From contig CAZIRF010000003.1 of assembly GCA_964541755.1 (NCBI GenBank), positions 68,934-132,933 on the forward strand: DNA of 64,000 bases, given 5' to 3'. The notes under the pieces are model-generated. The model saw only the letters and a program-made list of their open reading frames with translations. It did no database searches and had not been told where the DNA came from. This DNA comes from CAZIRF01 sp964541755 (GTDB lineage: Bacteria > Spirochaetota > Spirochaetia > Treponematales > Breznakiellaceae). A program made the position numbers and the translations under genes. This document shows, piece after piece, positions 1 to 8,777 of this stretch; the first letter of the stretch is position 1, and each line of letters starts with the position of its first letter.

Positions 1-117
1 GGGGGAAAGCCCGCAGAGGGCGCGCAGGTGGAGCAGGCCCTTGGCGAGCTCTTCGGCGGCGGGGCAGTCGTCGGTGGCCAGTATGGCCCAGTCCAGGCCG
101 GGGTCGAAGTTTTTCAT
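1..117 (-). CDS. unidentified protein, N-terminal part only (runs off the left edge)
   Basis: The first 39 codons of a minus-strand gene whose remainder lies outside the window. The peptide begins MKNFDPGLDWAIL and continues with an acidic, alanine-rich stretch; I do not recognise it. Codon choice (G/C third positions) matches the neighbouring genes, which argues for a real gene. No Shine-Dalgarno is visible, but a promoter-like TAGACA, 17-bp spacer, TACTAT lies immediately upstream (plus-strand 128-156), giving a leader of only a few nucleotides. It is divergent from the oxidoreductase operon at 248. Confidence 0.45.
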   Translation of the reverse strand, partial: MKNFDPGLDWAILATDDCPAAEELAKGLLHLRALCGLSP

Positions 118-164
118 GGCGAGACAAATAGTAGCCTCTTGCCGGCCCGTTGTCTATCGCGGGG

Positions 165-173
165 TGCTATACT
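165..173 (+). promoter_or_regulatory. extended -10 promoter for the glycerol-3-phosphate oxidoreductase operon
   Basis: TGC followed by TATACT gives an extended -10 box (TGn-TATAAT-like). No good -35 box is seen. Transcription would start near 180 and leave a leader of about 68 nt before the ATG at 248. Confidence 0.4.
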
Positions 174-247
174 GGTAGTAGATCATCCCCGCGGGCGCCC
201 TTCGGGTGGGCGCAGACCGCCGGGGACGCGCGGAGGGGGCTATCAGC

Positions 248-1678
248 ATGGATGACATCTTCGATGTGGCCATCGTCGGCTGCGGGGTGAGCGGCGCGAA
301 CATAGCGCGGACGCTCTCGGCATACACGGCCCGGGTCGTGGTCCTTGAAAAGGAAGAGGATATCTCCTTCGGGACGTCCAAGGCCAACTCGGGCATCGTC
401 CACGGGGGCTTTCACCACCGGCGCGACACCCTCAAGGCGCGCCTCGAGCTCGAGGGCGGCCTCATGTTCGACCGTCTGCACCGCGAGTTGGGCTTTCCCT
501 TTACGCGTTGCGGCATCATCGTCGCGGCGCGGAGCGAAGAGGAGCTCGAATCGGTGCGTGTCCTCTACGAACGCGGCCGCGAAAACGGGGTTATCGGCAT
601 CGAACTCTGCTCCCGCGAACGCCTCCTCGCCCTCGAACCGGTCCTCTCGCCAGAGGTTGTCGGCGGCCTCCACGCCCCCGGCGGCGGCATCGTCGAGCCC
701 TACGGTTTCGTCTTCGCCCTCATGGAAAACGCGATCCTCAACGGGGTCCAATTGAAGACGGGCTTCAAGCTGATAGCCGCGCGCCGAACAGGGGAGCTCT
801 GGGAGTTGGAATCTGCCGACGGTCGTTCAATTCGCGCCCGCTGGCTCGTGAACGCCGCGGGCCTCTTTGCCGACGAGGTCTCCCGTATGGCCGGCGGCGA
901 GGAATTTACCATAAAAGCGCGCAAGGGCGAGTATTTCCTTTTGGATCGCCTCGCCGCCGCCAAACCCGGCAAGGTCATCTTCCCCGTGCCCACGGCCGTC
1001 TCCAAGGGGATGCTCGTCATCCCCACGGTCGAGGACACGGTCCTTGTGGGCCCCACGGCCGACGAGGTCGACGACAAGGAGGATTTCGCCACCGAGCAGG
1101 CCCACCTTACCCATATCATGGAATCGGGCAAGGGCCTCGTCCCGGGACTGCGCGAGGCGGATGTCATAACGAACTTTGCGGGGCTGCGGCCCGCTCTGGG
1201 CGAGGACTTCTACATAGAGCTCTCGAAGAAGGCCGCGGGGCTCGTGCTGGTGGCCGGTATCCAGTCGCCCGGGCTCACCGCCTCGCCCGCGATTGGCGAG
1301 TACGTTAAAGACCTCCTCCTTCGCGGCGGGCTCGAGCTCCTGGCGCGGCGCAACTTTATTGCGAGTCTCCCGCCCACCCCCGTTCTGCGCCGCCTTTCTG
1401 CCGCCGAGCTCGACGCGCGCATCGCAGAGGACCCCGCCTGGGGGCGCGTCGTCTGCCGCTGCGAGAACGTGAGCGAGGCGGAGATCATCACGGCCATTCG
1501 GCGCGGGCACCATAGCCTGGACGGGGTCAAGTTCTACACCCGCGCCCAGATGGGGCGCTGCCAGGGCGGCTTTTGCCAATACACGATTATCAAGCTCATC
1601 ATGCGCGAGACGGGGCTTTCGTTTGACGAGGTAACCAAGCGCGGGGGCGCAAGCCGGGTCCTAGGAGGAGAGCTGTGA
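248..1678 (+). CDS. GlpA-like FAD-dependent oxidoreductase (glycerol-3-phosphate dehydrogenase family) with C-terminal [2Fe-2S] BFD-like domain
   Basis: A 476-residue DAO-fold flavoprotein. The N-terminus carries a dinucleotide-binding motif (VGCGVSG, about residues 10-16), followed by the SGIVHGGFH segment typical of GlpA/LhgO-type enzymes that oxidise glycerol 3-phosphate or 2-hydroxyacids. The C-terminus has a BFD-like cluster site with cysteines near 403, 405, 438 and 443. It is likely soluble, as no membrane segment is visible. The ATG at 248 is chosen because GGAGG lies upstream and homology begins at MDDIFDVAIVG; an in-frame ATG at 206 would add a non-conserved tail. The stop overlaps the next start (GTGA). 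In this family the three-gene set usually works in glycerol use, often beside glpK, which is not seen here. The dispersed word GCTATCAGC sits directly before the start codon. Confidence 0.88.
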   Translation: MDDIFDVAIVGCGVSGANIARTLSAYTARVVVLEKEEDISFGTSKANSGIVHGGFHHRRDTLKARLELEGGLMFDRLHRELGFPFTRCGIIVAARSEEELESVRVLYERGRENGVIGIELCSRERLLALEPVLSPEVVGGLHAPGGGIVEPYGFVFALMENAILNGVQLKTGFKLIAARRTGELWELESADGRSIRARWLVNAAGLFADEVSRMAGGEEFTIKARKGEYFLLDRLAAAKPGKVIFPVPTAVSKGMLVIPTVEDTVLVGPTADEVDDKEDFATEQAHLTHIMESGKGLVPGLREADVITNFAGLRPALGEDFYIELSKKAAGLVLVAGIQSPGLTASPAIGEYVKDLLLRGGLELLARRNFIASLPPTPVLRRLSAAELDARIAEDPAWGRVVCRCENVSEAEIITAIRRGHHSLDGVKFYTRAQMGRCQGGFCQYTIIKLIMRETGLSFDEVTKRGGASRVLGGEL

Positions 1679-2988
1679 AAACGATCCAAACTGATGCCGC
1701 CGTCATCGGGGCCGGGGCTGCGGGGATGGCCGCCGCCATTGAACTGCTCAAAGCCGGTCGCCGGGTCGTCCTTGTCGACCGGGAGACGCGGACGGGCGGC
1801 ATACTCAACCAGTGCATCCACAACGGCTTCGGCCTCCACGCCTATGGCGAGGAGCTCACCGGCCCCGAGTTCGCCGGCCGCCTCGCGCTTGAGCTCTCGT
1901 CGGCGGCTCATCTATCGGCGGCGGCCGGCTCTCCCGACTTCGAGCTCTGGCTCGGGACCACGGTCCAGTCCATCCAGCCCGCTGCAGACGGCCCGCTTGT
2001 GGGCCCGCACCGCCTTGTCTGCGTCTCTCCCGATCGGGGGGTCGTCACCCTCGAGGTGCGGGCCATCATCCTCGCCATGGGCAGCCGCGAACGCAATCGC
2101 GGGAACGTGCGCATCCCGGGTAGCCGCCCCGCCGGGGTCTTTACCGCCGGGCTCGCCCAACGCCTCGTGAACATCGACGGCTACCTCCCCGGGAAGGAGG
2201 TCGTCATTATCGGTTCGGGGGATATCGGCCTTATCATGGCCCGCCGGCTCTCCTGGAGCGGCTGTAGCGTAAAGGCCGTCGTCGAGATCATGGCCGAGCC
2301 ATCTGGCCTCGCCCGCAACATATCCCAGTGTCTGGACGACTTCGGCATCCCCCTGTATCTCTCGTCCCAGACCACCCGCATCTTTGGCAGGGAGCGTGTC
2401 GAAGGGGTGGAAATAACGCCCCTGGAGGGCGGTCGCCTGCAAAGCGATAAAGCCTTTCGAATAGACTGCGACACCGTCCTCCTTTCGGTTGGCCTCGTGC
2501 CGGAGAACGAGCTATCCCGGGCAGCGGGGATAAACCTTTCGCCCGCTACCGGCGGGGCCCTCGTGGACGGCTGGCACATGACGAACATCCCCGGGATCTT
2601 CTCCTGCGGCAACGTCCTCCATGTCCACGACCTCGTCGACTGGGTCGTCGCCGAAGCCCGCGAGGCCGCTCGGGCCGCTGTTCGCTGGCTCGCCGGGGAA
2701 CGGGCCGGCCCGCAGTTAGCCACGACAAGCGGGGCCAATGTGCGCTACGTGAACCCCTCGAGCCTGGACCCGACCAAGGGCGGCCGCCTCTCCCTGCGCC
2801 CGCTCATCAGTGCCCGCGACGCCGTCCTCACTGTCACCGCTGCAGGACGCATAGTGCGAAAGAAGAAGCTCCCCCGCGCCCTCCCGCCCGAGATGCTCCA
2901 GCTCGACTTCGCCCCCGGCGAGCTCGCGGGGCTCCCCCCCGGCAGCACCCTCGAGTGTTCGATCGAAACGGAGGCCCCCCATGCGTGA
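1675..2988 (+). CDS. FAD/NAD(P)-dependent oxidoreductase, second subunit of the GlpA-like complex
   Basis: A 437-residue pyridine-nucleotide-disulfide-oxidoreductase fold protein. It has an N-terminal FAD motif (IGAGAAGMAAAIELL, about residues 9-23), a GGILNQCIHNGFG segment near residue 42, and a second nucleotide-binding motif (IIGSGDIGLIMARRL) near 177. It probably passes electrons between the GlpA-like flavoprotein and NAD(P) or another carrier (inference from family). It starts at GTG, overlapping the previous stop by 4 nt, so the genes are translationally coupled. The 3' end overlaps the DUF1667 gene by 8 nt. Confidence 0.85.
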   Translation: MKTIQTDAAVIGAGAAGMAAAIELLKAGRRVVLVDRETRTGGILNQCIHNGFGLHAYGEELTGPEFAGRLALELSSAAHLSAAAGSPDFELWLGTTVQSIQPAADGPLVGPHRLVCVSPDRGVVTLEVRAIILAMGSRERNRGNVRIPGSRPAGVFTAGLAQRLVNIDGYLPGKEVVIIGSGDIGLIMARRLSWSGCSVKAVVEIMAEPSGLARNISQCLDDFGIPLYLSSQTTRIFGRERVEGVEITPLEGGRLQSDKAFRIDCDTVLLSVGLVPENELSRAAGINLSPATGGALVDGWHMTNIPGIFSCGNVLHVHDLVDWVVAEAREAARAAVRWLAGERAGPQLATTSGANVRYVNPSSLDPTKGGRLSLRPLISARDAVLTVTAAGRIVRKKKLPRALPPEMLQLDFAPGELAGLPPGSTLECSIETEAPHA

Positions 2989-3370
2989 GCTCACCTGCAT
3001 CGTCTGCCCCCGCGGCTGCCGCCTGTCTATAGAAGAGGCCCCCGACGGCAGTCTCGCCATCAGTGGCAACGCCTGTGCCCGCGGCCCCGTTTGGGCAGAA
3101 AGCGAAATCCGCGACCCCCGTCGCACCGTTACCGCCACCTGCCTCCTCCTCCCGCCCGCCGCTACCGGCCCCGGCGCAGCCAACGACCCCTGCGAGGCTC
3201 CGCGTCGCCTCCCTCTGCGCAGCACTGCCCCCTGCCCGCGGCCCCTCATCCCCGAACTCCTTGCCGATATCTACCGCCTGGAAGTCCGCTCCCCTGTGGC
3301 CGCGGGCCAGGTTCTCATCGAGAACTGGCGCGGCCAGGGCTTTGATGTGGTGGCGACCGCGGATGGGTGA
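2981..3370 (+). CDS. DUF1667 domain protein, third member of the oxidoreductase operon
   Basis: A 129-residue protein beginning MRELTCIVCPRGC, the cysteine-rich head (CxxCPRGC, then GNACxRG) that defines DUF1667. The cysteines could bind a metal or Fe-S centre (inference). DUF1667 genes habitually follow the GlpA-like/FAD-oxidoreductase pair, as here. A proline/alanine-rich stretch of about 20 residues (near 52-70) splits the conserved head from the conserved tail (LPLRSTAPCPRPLIPELL) and looks like a loosely constrained linker. The stop codon is followed almost at once by the 31-bp palindrome array. Confidence 0.82.
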   Translation: MRELTCIVCPRGCRLSIEEAPDGSLAISGNACARGPVWAESEIRDPRRTVTATCLLLPPAATGPGAANDPCEAPRRLPLRSTAPCPRPLIPELLADIYRLEVRSPVAAGQVLIENWRGQGFDVVATADG

Positions 3371-3373
3371 GAT

Positions 3374-3452
3374 ATACCTGTCACAAGTACAAAAAACCAA
3401 ATACGTACCTGTAACAGGTACAATATGTCCATGAAGTACCTGCTGCAGGTAC
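3374..3452. repeat. three 17-bp palindromes at an exact 31-bp period
   Basis: Three near-identical dyads: ATACCTGTCACAAGTAC (3374-3390), GTACCTGTAACAGGTAC (3405-3421) and GTACCTGCTGCAGGTAC (3436-3452). Start-to-start distance is 31 bp both times, so each dyad lies on the same face of the helix about three turns apart. The 14-bp spacers are A-rich and not conserved. The last two copies are perfect palindromes except for the central base. The arrangement suggests clustered operator sites for a dimeric DNA-binding protein, or a small repeat family. It is too short and too symmetric for a CRISPR array. Confidence 0.75.
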
Positions 3453-3472
3453 AGAAAGCCCGATAAACATAC

Positions 3473-3575
3473 GGGGGGGAAGTCTCCCCCCCGGGGCACA
3501 CTCCGCCCGAGCCCGGCGCTGCCGGTCCCGGGCGGGATTGCGCCCCTCCCCCCTCGCCGGGGGCTCCGCCCCCGG
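3473..3575. repeat. GC-rich hairpin cluster between the oxidoreductase operon and the membrane protein gene
   Basis: Two perfect hairpins: an 8-bp G/C stem with AGTC loop (3473-3492) and CCGGGGGC/GCCCCCGG with a TCC loop (3557-3575). They may terminate the upstream operon or belong to a dispersed extragenic palindrome family. The rest of 3371-3854 holds no convincing gene. A 29-codon open frame from 3653 (MKGEFNLVDKEIDHF...), with AAAGGAGAG inside it before a TTG codon at 3671, could be a small peptide or a gene remnant, but I would not call it. Confidence 0.45.
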
Positions 3576-3854
3576 ACCCCCAGCCCAACATAAAGACCTC
3601 TCCGGCTGTATTACCGGGTTGCAGGGCTTGTTGTCTATCGAGTTTGACTAAAATGAAAGGAGAGTTTAATTTGGTCGACAAGGAGATAGATCATTTCCTG
3701 CCCCTGAATGAGAACAAACAGCCCCGTATGTCTTGGATATAAGCAATACCGAATAGCCGGTGAGCCCTGTCCCGGATTTTTCCCCTCCCGCCTGGTCTTT
3801 TTCGTGCTATCTTGGCATACAGCTTGAATCAGAACATTTCACAAGGAGTGTACC

Positions 3855-4337
3855 GTGTCCAAAAAAACTGCATTTTTCGTTATTGTCGCCATGAGTGTCT
3901 TGGGTCTTCTGAGTGTATTTGCCCCTTTGGTCGTCATGATGGGAAAGGGGTCTTCTTTCCTCTCCATTACGGGAGCGCGCATGTCTGCCAAGATGTTTGC
4001 GCCGGTCATTTCTTGGATCAGCCTGTGTTATGTGCTCATGGCCCTGGTTCTCGCAGGAGGTATCTTGGGCCTGGCCGGGCGTGCCTTCAAGCGGGCTCTG
4101 GTCTTGGTTTCCGGGGCGGGCACCGTGCTGGTGCCGCTTGTCATCATCAGTTTCCCGACCTTGGTATGGTTTGATGTGTCCCGGAAGAAGAGTTTGTTTG
4201 ATGCGATCCTCTTCTTCTTCAAAGACCCACAGCGCGTGATGAAGAGCATCAATGCGGGGCAGGGCATTGCGCTCCCCCTCCTGGCCACCTGCTTCGCGGT
4301 CTGTTTTGTGCTTTCCCTCATACCGAAGCGGCCGTAA
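3855..4337 (+). CDS. small multi-pass membrane protein, function unknown
   Basis: 160 residues with four hydrophobic segments (about residues 5-27, 45-70, 78-100 and 137-155) and a short basic C-terminus ending PKRP. The GTG start is preceded by AAGGAG at 3843-3848, a good Shine-Dalgarno. I do not recognise the family. It lies alone between the hairpin cluster and the restriction-modification island and could be the last chromosomal gene before the island or part of it. Confidence 0.7.
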   Translation: MSKKTAFFVIVAMSVLGLLSVFAPLVVMMGKGSSFLSITGARMSAKMFAPVISWISLCYVLMALVLAGGILGLAGRAFKRALVLVSGAGTVLVPLVIISFPTLVWFDVSRKKSLFDAILFFFKDPQRVMKSINAGQGIALPLLATCFAVCFVLSLIPKRP

Positions 4338-4440
4338 GACCGCGATCCTCCTGTCAAAGAGGGGCATACTGTGCAAAATATGATACAATACATATTAGAG
4401 TGGTCTTGCAATGCCACTGCCCATGACAAGAGGATAAAGC

Positions 4441-7245
4441 GTGTATAATCAAAATCCTGAACAGATTGCCAGAGATAAAATTGATAAAATGCTCATAGAT
4501 GCCGGATGGGTTGTTCAATCCAAAGGTAAAGTAGATTTATCGGCCAACAAAGGGGTGGCGGTCCGGGAATATCAAACCGATGTGGGACCTGCTGATTATG
4601 TTCTTTTTATCGAGAGAAAGCCAGTCGGTATTATTGAAGCAAAACGGGAAGATGAAGGGTTTCATTTAACCAGTGTAGAAGAACAATCCAATGAATATGC
4701 CGGTGCGAAACTTAAATATCTGAAAAATGAGCCTCTTCCCTTTATCTACGATAGCACGGGAACGCTCACGCGGTTCACCGATAAACGGGATCCGAAACCC
4801 CGAAGCAGAAGGGTTTTCAGTTTTCATCGGCCGGGAACCATTGAACAATGGATTAAACAGGGCAAAAGCCTCCGTGACCGGCTTCAGGATATCCCACCTC
4901 TGGATCCTGCCGGTTTGCGTCCCGCCCAGATTGTGGCCATTGAAAATCTTGAAGCCTCTTTTAAAAAGGACCGTCCCAAAGCATTGATCCAGATGGCTAC
5001 CGGCTCGGGAAAAACCTTTACCGCGGCGACATTTGTCTATCGTTTGCTGAAACATGCCAACGCGAAACGCATTTTATTTTTAGTCGATACCAGGAACCTG
5101 GGAGAACAGGCGGAACAGGAATTCATGACCTTTCAGCCTACAGACGATAACCGGAAGTTTACCGAGCTCTACAATGTGCAGCGGCTCTCATCCAGCTACA
5201 TTGCCAATGACAGTCAGGTATGCATTTCCACCATCCAGCGCCTGTATTCCATATTACAGGGTGAGGAACTGGATGACAGTGCGGAGCTGGAAAATCCGGA
5301 AGAGAACAGCTGGCTGAAACAGCAGACCAAAAAAAAGAACGCCATCCCCGTGGAGTACACGGAGCGGGTACCCATAGAGCAGTTCGACTTTATTGTGATT
5401 GATGAATGCCACCGGTCCATTTACAACCTCTGGAAACAGGTTCTGGATTATTTCGATGCCTTCCTGATCGGCTTAACCGCCACGCCCGATAAACGGACCT
5501 TCGGGTTCTTCAACGAAAATGTGGTGAGCCAGTACACCTACGAAGAGTCGGTGACCGATGGTGTCAATGTGCCCTACGATGTCTACACCATCGAGACCGA
5601 TATCTCCCAAAAGGGAGAGGTTATAAAAGCCGGCTGGTACGTTGACCGACGGGACAAGCTGACGCGGAAAAAACGGTGGCAGCAGGAAGATGAGGATACC
5701 GAGTATCACCGGAACGATCTGGACAGGACGGTGGTCAATCCCAGCCAGATTCGTCATATCATCCGGGAATACAAACGGGCCTTGCAGACCGAGATTTTTC
5801 CCAACCGGGTAGACGAAAAGGGCGAGTACGAAGTTCCCAAGACCCTCATCTTTGCCAAAACAGACAGTCATGCCGACGACATCATAAAAATCGTCCGGGA
5901 AGAGTTTGATGAGAGTAACGACTTTTGCAAAAAGGTGACCTACAAAATTGAGGAAGATCCCAAATCGGTGCTGAACCGTTTCCGGAACTCGTATTATCCC
6001 CGCATCGCGGTTACCGTAGACATGATTGCCACGGGGACCGATGTGAAACCGCTGGAAGTCCTGTTGTTTATGCGCGATGTTAAAAGCGTCAACTACTTTG
6101 AGCAGATGAAAGGACGGGGAACCCGGACCATCGAAAGAGATTCCCTGCTGCAGGTAAGCCGGACTGCCAACAGTAAAACCCACTTCGTCATTGTGGATGC
6201 CGTTGGCGCGACCAAGTCCAAAAAAACCGACAGCCGTCCACTTGAACGGAAGCCCACAGTTCCTCTCAAGGATCTTCTGGGAGCCGTCACCATGGGCGTG
6301 GAGGAGGAGGATCTCTTCCTGTCTCTGGCGAATCGTCTCATCCGGCTGGAAAAGCATTTAAGCGACAAGGAAAAAGAGAAGCTGTTGGAGTATTCCGGAG
6401 GCAAGGACCTGAAACAGGTTACCAAGGAATTGATCGGTGCTTTTGATCCTGATACCATTGAGCAGGGTGCCCTAAAGATTCTGGAATCCTTTCCCAAAGA
6501 GTACCGAACTCCTGAAAAAGTCGAAGCAGCAAAAGAGGAGGCACAACAACAGTTGATCCGGCAAGCCTCCGTCACCTTTAACGGTGAGCTGAACGAGTAT
6601 CTGGAAAACGTTCGAAAGATTCACGAGCAGATTATCGATCATATCAATATCGACCGGGTTACCAAATCTGAATGGGACAGTTTTACCACCGAGAAGGCAA
6701 AAGAAACCATCCGTGATTTTTCGGAGTACCTGGCCCGGCATAAGGACGAGATTCAGGCGTTAAGCATTTTCTATGATCAGCCGTACAATCGCCGAAGCAT
6801 TACCTTTACCATGATCAAGGAGGTGATGGACAAGATCAGGCTGGAAAAACCGCTACTGGCTCCGGATTATGTGTGGAACGCCTACGCGTCTGTTGAGAAT
6901 GTTTCAAACAAGCAGCCCAAGGACGAGTTAACGGCCCTGGTATCCCTGATCCGCCGGGTCTGCGGCATCGACAAGGAGCTGAATCCTTTTGATAAAACGA
7001 TAAATGAGAATTTCCAGAACTGGATTTTCAAGCAGAACGCCGGTCAGCACAACCGTTTTACCCCGGAGCAGATGGAATGGCTGCGGATGATCAAGGATCA
7101 CGTGGTCAGCAGTTATCATATTGCCATAGACGATCTGGATTACACCCCCTTCGACGCCCGCGGCGGCCGAGGCCGAATGCACCAATTATTCGGCAACGAG
7201 ATGAACAAAATCATTGATGAACTGAACGAGGTATTGGCAGCGTGA
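4441..7245 (+). CDS. hsdR: type I restriction enzyme, R (endonuclease/translocase) subunit
   Basis: 934 residues, usual for EcoEI-type HsdR. The N-terminal nuclease domain shows the PD-(D/E)xK pattern (GPADYVLF, then IIEAKRE near residue 66). It is followed by a superfamily-2 translocase: Walker A ATGSGKT near residue 187, DECH near 321, GLTATPDK near 345 and GRGTRT near 558. The C-terminal helical part binds the methylase core. It cleaves unmodified DNA after ATP-driven translocation. It starts at GTG with AGAGGAT upstream. Base composition is clearly more AT-rich than the flanking genes, as expected for a transferred island. The stop overlaps the hsdS start. Confidence 0.95.
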   Translation: MYNQNPEQIARDKIDKMLIDAGWVVQSKGKVDLSANKGVAVREYQTDVGPADYVLFIERKPVGIIEAKREDEGFHLTSVEEQSNEYAGAKLKYLKNEPLPFIYDSTGTLTRFTDKRDPKPRSRRVFSFHRPGTIEQWIKQGKSLRDRLQDIPPLDPAGLRPAQIVAIENLEASFKKDRPKALIQMATGSGKTFTAATFVYRLLKHANAKRILFLVDTRNLGEQAEQEFMTFQPTDDNRKFTELYNVQRLSSSYIANDSQVCISTIQRLYSILQGEELDDSAELENPEENSWLKQQTKKKNAIPVEYTERVPIEQFDFIVIDECHRSIYNLWKQVLDYFDAFLIGLTATPDKRTFGFFNENVVSQYTYEESVTDGVNVPYDVYTIETDISQKGEVIKAGWYVDRRDKLTRKKRWQQEDEDTEYHRNDLDRTVVNPSQIRHIIREYKRALQTEIFPNRVDEKGEYEVPKTLIFAKTDSHADDIIKIVREEFDESNDFCKKVTYKIEEDPKSVLNRFRNSYYPRIAVTVDMIATGTDVKPLEVLLFMRDVKSVNYFEQMKGRGTRTIERDSLLQVSRTANSKTHFVIVDAVGATKSKKTDSRPLERKPTVPLKDLLGAVTMGVEEEDLFLSLANRLIRLEKHLSDKEKEKLLEYSGGKDLKQVTKELIGAFDPDTIEQGALKILESFPKEYRTPEKVEAAKEEAQQQLIRQASVTFNGELNEYLENVRKIHEQIIDHINIDRVTKSEWDSFTTEKAKETIRDFSEYLARHKDEIQALSIFYDQPYNRRSITFTMIKEVMDKIRLEKPLLAPDYVWNAYASVENVSNKQPKDELTALVSLIRRVCGIDKELNPFDKTINENFQNWIFKQNAGQHNRFTPEQMEWLRMIKDHVVSSYHIAIDDLDYTPFDARGGRGRMHQLFGNEMNKIIDELNEVLAA

Positions 7246-8777
7246 TGAAAGAAGATTGGGTGGAAGTTGAGCTGGGGGAAGTTTTCTTTACAACTTCTGG
7301 AGGCACTCCTTCTAGACGGAATGCAGATTATTACAATGGTACAATTCCCTGGGTAAAATCGGGAGAGTTGGATAAAGGTATTATCTATGATACTGAGGAA
7401 AAAATATCGGAAGAAGCTATAAAAAAATCAAGTGCAAAATTATTCCCAAAAGGAACATTATTAATTGCACTTTATGGAGCAACAATTGGGAAATTAGCAT
7501 TTCTTGGAATTGATGCGTCTACAAATCAAGCTGTTTGTGGTATATATCAAAACAATAGTGTTATTTCAAAATATCTATACAATTTCCTTTCTTTTAAGCG
7601 TTCTAAATTAGTTTCACAAGGTGCTGGTGGCGCACAACCTAATATTAGTCAAACAATATTAAAGAAATTGCAAACTCCCATCCCTCCCCTCCCCATCCAA
7701 CGGGCCATCGTTTCCAAAATTGAAACTCTGTTTTCCGATTTGGACAAGGGCATTGCCGACCTGAAAAAAGCACAGGAGCAACTGAAGATTTACCGTCAGG
7801 CCGTGCTTAAAAAAGCCTTTGAGGGGGAGTTGACCAAAGAGTGGCGGGAACAGCAAACAGACTTGCCCACTGCCGAGGAGCTGCTGGAGCAAATAAAGGA
7901 AGAACGGCAAAAGCATTACGAGCAGCAAATGGAAGAATGGAAACAGGCGGTCAAAGAGTGGGAAGAGAACGGGAAAGAGGGGAAGAAGCCAGGGAAGCCG
8001 AAAGCGATAACTGAATTACCAATACTGTCAGAAGAAGAATTGAATAGCTTGCCCGAAATATCAAGATTCTGGAATTGGTGTAAGGTTGATAAAATTGCAG
8101 GACACGATGCTAATTCTTTAAAAGCTGGTCCTTTTGGGTCTTCGCTTAAAAAGGAATTTTACACACCTCAAGGATACAAAGTATACGGTCAAGAACAGGT
8201 GATTTCGGGAGATTCAACATTCGGTGATTACTATGTTAATGAGTCGAAATACAATGAATTGATAAATTGTGCTGTATTTCCTTTAGATATACTCATTTCT
8301 TTAGTTGGTACTGTTGGAAAAGTTTTAGTCCTTCCTGAAAATGCAGAAATGGGTATTATTAATCCACGTTTAGTGAAAATTACATTAAACAGTTGCTACG
8401 ATTCAGTATTTTTTAAGTATTATTTTGAAAGCTCCTTTCTACAAAGTCTCTATAAAGTTAAGAACCATGGAACAACAATGGATGTTCTGAATTTGACAAG
8501 TATCAAAGAATTACCTTTTCCTCTTTGCTCCATCCAAGAACAACACCAAATCGTTCGGGAAATCGAATCCCGTTTATCGGTTTGCGACAAGGTTGAGCAA
8601 AACATTTCCGAAGCGCTGGAGAAATCGGAAGCCCTGCGGCAAAGCATTCTTAAGAAAGCCTTTGAGGGCAAACTGTTGAGCCCGGCCGAAATTGATGCCT
8701 GCAGGCGGGAGGCCGATTACGAGCCGGCTTCTGCGTTGTTGGAGCGGATACGGAAGGAGCGTCCCAGTGGAAAATAA
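7245..8777 (+). CDS. hsdS: type I restriction-modification specificity (S) subunit
   Basis: About 510 residues with the standard two-fold layout: target recognition domain 1 (about residues 1-145), a long charged coiled coil (about 165-265, with KKAFEGEL), target recognition domain 2 (about 275-430) and a second coiled coil ending in KKAFEGKL. It sets the bipartite DNA target of both HsdM and HsdR. The ATG at 7245 overlaps the hsdR stop (TGATG); a GTG at 7242 is possible. Both recognition domains are much more AT-rich than the coiled-coil segments, a mosaic typical of domain swapping. It precedes rhuM with an 11-nt overlap. Confidence 0.93.
   Translation: MKEDWVEVELGEVFFTTSGGTPSRRNADYYNGTIPWVKSGELDKGIIYDTEEKISEEAIKKSSAKLFPKGTLLIALYGATIGKLAFLGIDASTNQAVCGIYQNNSVISKYLYNFLSFKRSKLVSQGAGGAQPNISQTILKKLQTPIPPLPIQRAIVSKIETLFSDLDKGIADLKKAQEQLKIYRQAVLKKAFEGELTKEWREQQTDLPTAEELLEQIKEERQKHYEQQMEEWKQAVKEWEENGKEGKKPGKPKAITELPILSEEELNSLPEISRFWNWCKVDKIAGHDANSLKAGPFGSSLKKEFYTPQGYKVYGQEQVISGDSTFGDYYVNESKYNELINCAVFPLDILISLVGTVGKVLVLPENAEMGIINPRLVKITLNSCYDSVFFKYYFESSFLQSLYKVKNHGTTMDVLNLTSIKELPFPLCSIQEQHQIVREIESRLSVCDKVEQNISEALEKSEALRQSILKKAFEGKLLSPAEIDACRREADYEPASALLERIRKERPSGK

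Noticed and set aside
3374..3452. CRISPR-like array
   Set aside because: Repeats are only 17 bp and self-complementary, spacers are 14 bp, and no cas gene is present.
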